DNA of 35,590 bases from Rikenellaceae bacterium (GTDB lineage: Bacteria; Bacteroidota; Bacteroidia; Bacteroidales; Rikenellaceae): positions 1-35,590 of the forward strand of contig SUZE01000016.1 in NCBI GenBank assembly GCA_015060075.1, read 5' to 3'. The notes under the pieces were generated by a model. That model had not been told where the DNA came from, did no database searches, and was given only the letters and a program-made list of their open reading frames with translations. Shown one piece after another: positions 32,654 through 35,590 of the stretch (positions are counted from its first letter, which is position 1; every line of letters starts with the position of its first letter). Made by a program: the position numbers and the translations under genes.

Positions 32654-32912
32654 CGGAAAACGGAAAGCGGAAAACGGAAAACTTTTGTTTTTCGGTTTTC
32701 GCTTGGAGTGAGAAAACGGAACTGACGCCAAACCGAGGGCAGAGCGAGCTTGCACGCTATGCCGAGGTGCGAAGGAAGAAAAGCCCACGCAGTGGGATTA
32801 AAGCGGAAAACGGAAAACTTTCAGCGCACTTCTATAAAGCGACCAACGGGAGCGAATCCTATTTAGTCCTATTCAATCCTATAATCGCTTGCGCCGTGAC
32901 CACCCTCGGAGT
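32654..32912 (+). repeat. Mosaic intergenic element, copy H
   Basis: Fills most of the 447-base gap between the divergent pqqD-like and plsC genes. Heptamer array identical to that of copy A (32654-32681), block 1 (32748-32766), CCCAC-GCA-GTGGG hairpin (32784-32796), CGGAAAA units (32804-32817), block 2 (32838-32854), an ATCCTATTTAGTCCTATTC section as in copy D, and block 3 to 32912. The remaining 150 bases hold the plsC promoter and leader. Confidence 0.85.
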
Positions 32913-32977
32913 CCGCAAAACCAAAATTTACCCCTCATTTCTCTGAAAAATTGTTAATAACTATTTCTACGAAATAA

Positions 32978-33007
32978 TTTGCAAAATCAGAAAAAATTGT
33001 ATTTTTG
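32978..33007 (+). promoter_or_regulatory. Bacteroidota promoter of plsC (TTTG-N18-TATTTTTG)
   Basis: TTTG at 32978-32981 and TATTTTTG at 33000-33007, 18 bases apart. Transcription would start near 33014, after the upstream in-frame TTG at 32979, which rules out the longer frame and fixes the ATG at 33066. Confidence 0.8.
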
Positions 33008-33065
33008 CAAAGATTGGAAAGACTATGTCTTTAACTCGGGAAAGAAGACTAAAAACTTAAATAGT

Positions 33066-33797
33066 ATGTTTACACTACTTTTTGCACTTTACATCCTCGT
33101 GGAACTGACCTTTTGGTTTGTTGTGTCGTGGATTGTGCTTGCAGTTTGCTACCCCTTCGACAAGGCTCGTAAGGCGGTGCATTGGTGCTCGAAGATGATT
33201 TGCATGTTCTTCTGGAAGGTGCCACCAACTTGGAAACAGAAGGTCGAGGGTTTGGAGCATATCGACCCTAACAAGTCGTATGTCATCACACTCAACCACC
33301 AAAGTATGGCGGATATCATCTCGCTCTACTTCCTGCCTTTGAACTTCCGTTGGGTGTCGAAGCAGGAGGTGTTCCGTATCCCTTACATCGGTCCGTTGTT
33401 GATTGCGCACGGTGATATTCCTATTCAGCGAGGTCGTGCTGCGGAGGCTATGGCGAAGGTTGTGAACGATGGTAAGATGTGGATTTCGAGGGGAGCATCG
33501 ATAGCGATATTCCCTGAGGGTACTCGCTCGAAAGATGGCGAGATACACCGCTTCAAGCAGGGTGCATTTGCCTTGGCGAAGGAGGCGGGTGTGGAGATTT
33601 TGCCTGTGGTGCTTGACGGCACACGCAACATTTTCAAACCGAAGAGTTATTGGTTCAATTGGAAGCACCGCCTGACGGTGAAGGTGTTACCTCCAATCTC
33701 GGCAGAGAGAGTTGCAGCGACCGAGCCTGCGGATATGGCAAAGGAGGTACAGGAGATGATGACAAGTGCTTTGGCGGAAATACGCAAAGCAAATTAA
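33066..33797 (+). CDS. plsC: 1-acyl-sn-glycerol-3-phosphate acyltransferase
   Basis: From the ATG at 33066 (MFTLLFALYILVEL) the product is 243 residues; a longer frame from 32979 lies upstream of the likely transcription start. An N-terminal membrane anchor precedes the acyltransferase domain with the catalytic HX4D motif NHQSMAD, the substrate loop IPIQRGR, the FPEGTRSKDG motif, and VLPVVLDGTRNIFKPK. It acylates lysophosphatidic acid to phosphatidic acid, the step after PlsY, at the cytoplasmic face of the inner membrane. Its stop codon overlaps the first unit of an AAAATGC heptamer array, and parE follows after 75 bases. Confidence 0.9.
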   Translation: MFTLLFALYILVELTFWFVVSWIVLAVCYPFDKARKAVHWCSKMICMFFWKVPPTWKQKVEGLEHIDPNKSYVITLNHQSMADIISLYFLPLNFRWVSKQEVFRIPYIGPLLIAHGDIPIQRGRAAEAMAKVVNDGKMWISRGASIAIFPEGTRSKDGEIHRFKQGAFALAKEAGVEILPVVLDGTRNIFKPKSYWFNWKHRLTVKVLPPISAERVAATEPADMAKEVQEMMTSALAEIRKAN

Positions 33798-33858
33798 AAT
33801 GCAAAATGCAAAATGCAGAATGCAAAATGGGAGAATAATTTTGAATTTTGAATTTTGA
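33796..33858. repeat. Heptamer array, AAAATGC changing to ATTTTGA
   Basis: Nine units in one register: AAAATGC x3, AGAATGC, AAAATGG, GAGAATA, ATTTTGA x3. It starts inside the plsC stop codon and ends 14 bases before the parE ATG. It incidentally creates a TAATTTTG (33836-33843) that could serve as a -7 box. Confidence 0.92.
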
Positions 33859-33872
33859 ATTTGAAAGATAAT

Positions 33873-35590
33873 ATGGCAGATTTACTTAAAACACCGATGA
33901 CCTACGATGAGGACTCGATAAAGACGCTCACACCTCGTGAGCATGTCCGCTTGCGCCCAGGTATGTACATCGGAAAACTCGGTGACGGCACAATGTCCGA
34001 TGACGGTATCTATGTGCTTATCAAGGAGGTTACCGACAACTCGATAGACGAGTTTATGAATGGCTTTGGTAGTCGTGTGGAGATTACCATCGAGGATAAT
34101 GTTGTATCGGTGCGTGACTACGGTCGTGGTATTCCGCTCGGAGCGTTGGCGGCTGCGGTGTCGGTGATGAACACGGGTAGCAACTACGAGGAGGACGGCA
34201 AGAAGACCGTAGGTCTCAATGGCGTGGGTGTTAAGGCTGTGAACTACCTTTCGAGTGAGTTTATGGCTCGTTCGGTGCGTGATGGCAAGGCGCACTCGGT
34301 AACCTTTGCACAGGGCATACAGACAGGCGAAGAGTGGGAGGATAACGTCAAGGAGAAAGACGGCACCTTCATCAAGTTCCGAGTAGACGAGGAGGTCTTC
34401 GGCAAGTATAACTACAACTTGGAGTTCGTGGAGCAACTGCTGCGCAACTACACCTACTTGAACAAGGGGTTGGTTATCTCGCTGAACGGCACGCAGTATG
34501 TGTCGAAGAACGGACTGCTCGATTTGGTGAACGACAATTTGAGCGAAGAGCCTTGCTATCCGCCTATCCATCTTTCGGGCGAGGATATCGAGGTTGTCAT
34601 AACCCACGGACACGGCTATGGCGAAACATACTTCTCGTTTGTGAATGGTCAATACACCTCGCAGGGAGGTACGCATCAGGCAGCATTCCGTGAGGCGGTG
34701 GTTAAGACCTTGAAGGAGTTTTATCACAAGGACTACGACCCTTCGGATATTCGCTCTTCGATTATTGCGGCTATCTCGTTGAAGGTGTCGAAGCCGTTGT
34801 TCGAGTCGCAGACCAAGATTAAACTCGGCTCGAAGGATATGTGGAATGGCGGACCAACAATCCGTCAGTTTGTGGGTGAGTTCCTCTCTACGGAGTTGGA
34901 TAACTACCTCCACAAGAACCCCGATACGGCGCAGGCTATTCAGCGCAAAATTGTCGAGAACGAGAAGGAGCGCAAGGAGATTGCAGGCGTTCAGAAGAAG
35001 GCTCGTGATACGGCAAAGAAGGCGCTCTTGAACAACAAGAACTTGCGCGACTGCAAGATACATCGCACCGACAAGCACGAGTTGGCGGAGCAGACGATGA
35101 TATTCCTTACGGAGGGTAATTCGGCTTCTGGCTCTATCACCAAGAGCCGTAATCCGCAGACACAGGCGGTATTCTCGCTGAGGGGTAAGCCGCTAAACTC
35201 CTACGGAATGAAGAAGACCATTGTTTACAAGAACGATGAGTTCAACTACTTGCAGGCGGCGTTGAATATCGAGGAGGATATGGATAACCTCCGCTACAAC
35301 AAGGTGGTTATCGCAACCGATGCCGATGTCGATGGTATGCACATTCGCTTGCTCTTGCTGACCTTCTTCTTGCAGTTCTTCCCCGACCTGATTAGGCGTG
35401 GTCACCTGTTTATTATGCAGACGCCACTTTTCCGTGTGCGTAACAAAAAAGAGACCATCTATTGCTACTCGGAGGAGGAGCGTGTTGCAGCAATTGAGAA
35501 GTGCGGAGCAACGGCAGAGATTACCCGATTCAAAGGTTTGGGAGAGATTTCGCCCGATGAGTTCGAGGGCTTTATTGGCGAGCAGATACG
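33873..35590 (+). CDS. parE: DNA topoisomerase IV subunit B (3' end cut by window edge)
   Basis: The ATG at 33873 opens 572 codons that run off the right edge. The GHKL ATPase domain has [10 protein letters not shown] (Glu52, Asn56), DYGRGIP and [11 protein letters not shown]. The transducer domain includes [13 protein letters not shown]. The TOPRIM domain has Glu414 in EGNSASGS and the metal triad Asp483, Asp485 and Asp487 (DADVDG). The phrase [21 protein letters not shown] and the short insert-free TOPRIM region fit Bacteroidota ParE rather than GyrB. With ParC it decatenates chromosomes using ATP. The residue after Glu-Gly is Asn (EGNSA), where most relatives have Asp (EGDSA). About 50 C-terminal residues are probably missing. 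Confidence 0.9.
   Translation, partial: MADLLKTPMTYDEDSIKTLTPREHVRLRPGMYIGKLGDGTMSDDGIYVLIKEVTDNSIDEFMNGFGSRVEITIEDNVVSVRDYGRGIPLGALAAAVSVMNTGSNYEEDGKKTVGLNGVGVKAVNYLSSEFMARSVRDGKAHSVTFAQGIQTGEEWEDNVKEKDGTFIKFRVDEEVFGKYNYNLEFVEQLLRNYTYLNKGLVISLNGTQYVSKNGLLDLVNDNLSEEPCYPPIHLSGEDIEVVITHGHGYGETYFSFVNGQYTSQGGTHQAAFREAVVKTLKEFYHKDYDPSDIRSSIIAAISLKVSKPLFESQTKIKLGSKDMWNGGPTIRQFVGEFLSTELDNYLHKNPDTAQAIQRKIVENEKERKEIAGVQKKARDTAKKALLNNKNLRDCKIHRTDKHELAEQTMIFLTEGNSASGSITKSRNPQTQAVFSLRGKPLNSYGMKKTIVYKNDEFNYLQAALNIEEDMDNLRYNKVVIATDADVDGMHIRLLLLTFFLQFFPDLIRRGHLFIMQTPLFRVRNKKETIYCYSEEERVAAIEKCGATAEITRFKGLGEISPDEFEGFIGEQI

Noticed and set aside
33882..35078. A 398-residue antisense frame opposite parE
   Set aside because: ParE has all catalytic motifs on the plus strand, and the antisense product shows no recognisable domain.

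Overview
The window looks like a chromosomal stretch from a member of the order Bacteroidales, possibly Alistipes or another Rikenellaceae; the genus is only a guess. The signs are Bacteroidota promoters (TAnnTTTG -7 boxes, sometimes with a TTTG -33 box 18-19 bases upstream), few Shine-Dalgarno sites, BspA-type leucine-rich lipoproteins, a TonB-dependent receptor with a carboxypeptidase-regulatory-like front domain, a lipoprotein GH3 glycosidase and a LytS/LytTR two-component pair. I see no rRNA, tRNA, CRISPR array, insertion sequence or phage gene. Most genes are housekeeping.

Layout. 1-5000, minus strand: hisS, an acyltransferase and a DedA protein in a row, with the ABC-F factor ettA separate. 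5096-6136, plus: a patatin-like lipase facing a glyA/LRR-lipoprotein pair on the minus strand (6140-8673). 8789-9535, plus: fabG. 9722-14500, minus: pheT followed by a GH3 lipoprotein. 15005-16204, minus: a dicarboxylate/amino acid:cation symporter family protein. 16477-19858, minus: a tight miaB / LRR lipoprotein / UbiA prenyltransferase operon. 20044-21051, minus: a YitT family membrane protein. 21369-25656, plus: plsY and two tandem AMP-forming acyl ligases. 25773-27585, plus: an overlapping LytS-type kinase and LytTR regulator. 27651-28509, plus: a broken NhaC antiporter joined to the tail of a NUC1-type nuclease. 28695-32208, minus: a putative metal locus (Cys/His-rich secreted protein, TonB receptor, HMA protein). 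32349-32618, minus: an orphan PqqD-like protein. 33066 to the end, plus: plsC and a partial parE.

The most unusual content lies between the genes. At least 18 short arrays with an exact 7-base period occur, with many different unit sequences (for example AAAATGC, GCTATTA, CGGAAAA, GACGAGA, GAATTAA, TCAATTG, ATTTTGA). In three places the unit sequence changes while the 7-base register is kept. Many arrays touch stop or start codons, and two run into coding ends (plsY and the pqqD-like gene). Layered on these is a second, longer family of GC-richer mosaic elements (about 70-390 bases, seven copies, both orientations) sharing three conserved blocks and carrying small hairpins whose stems differ between copies but stay paired. 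One copy has become a 120-base tandem triplication. No transposase or reverse transcriptase is visible here, so the mechanism is unknown.

Functionally, plsY, plsC, the acyl ligases, fabG and the patatin point to membrane lipid metabolism. hisS, pheT, miaB and ettA point to translation. The 28695-32208 genes suggest capture of a soft metal such as copper.
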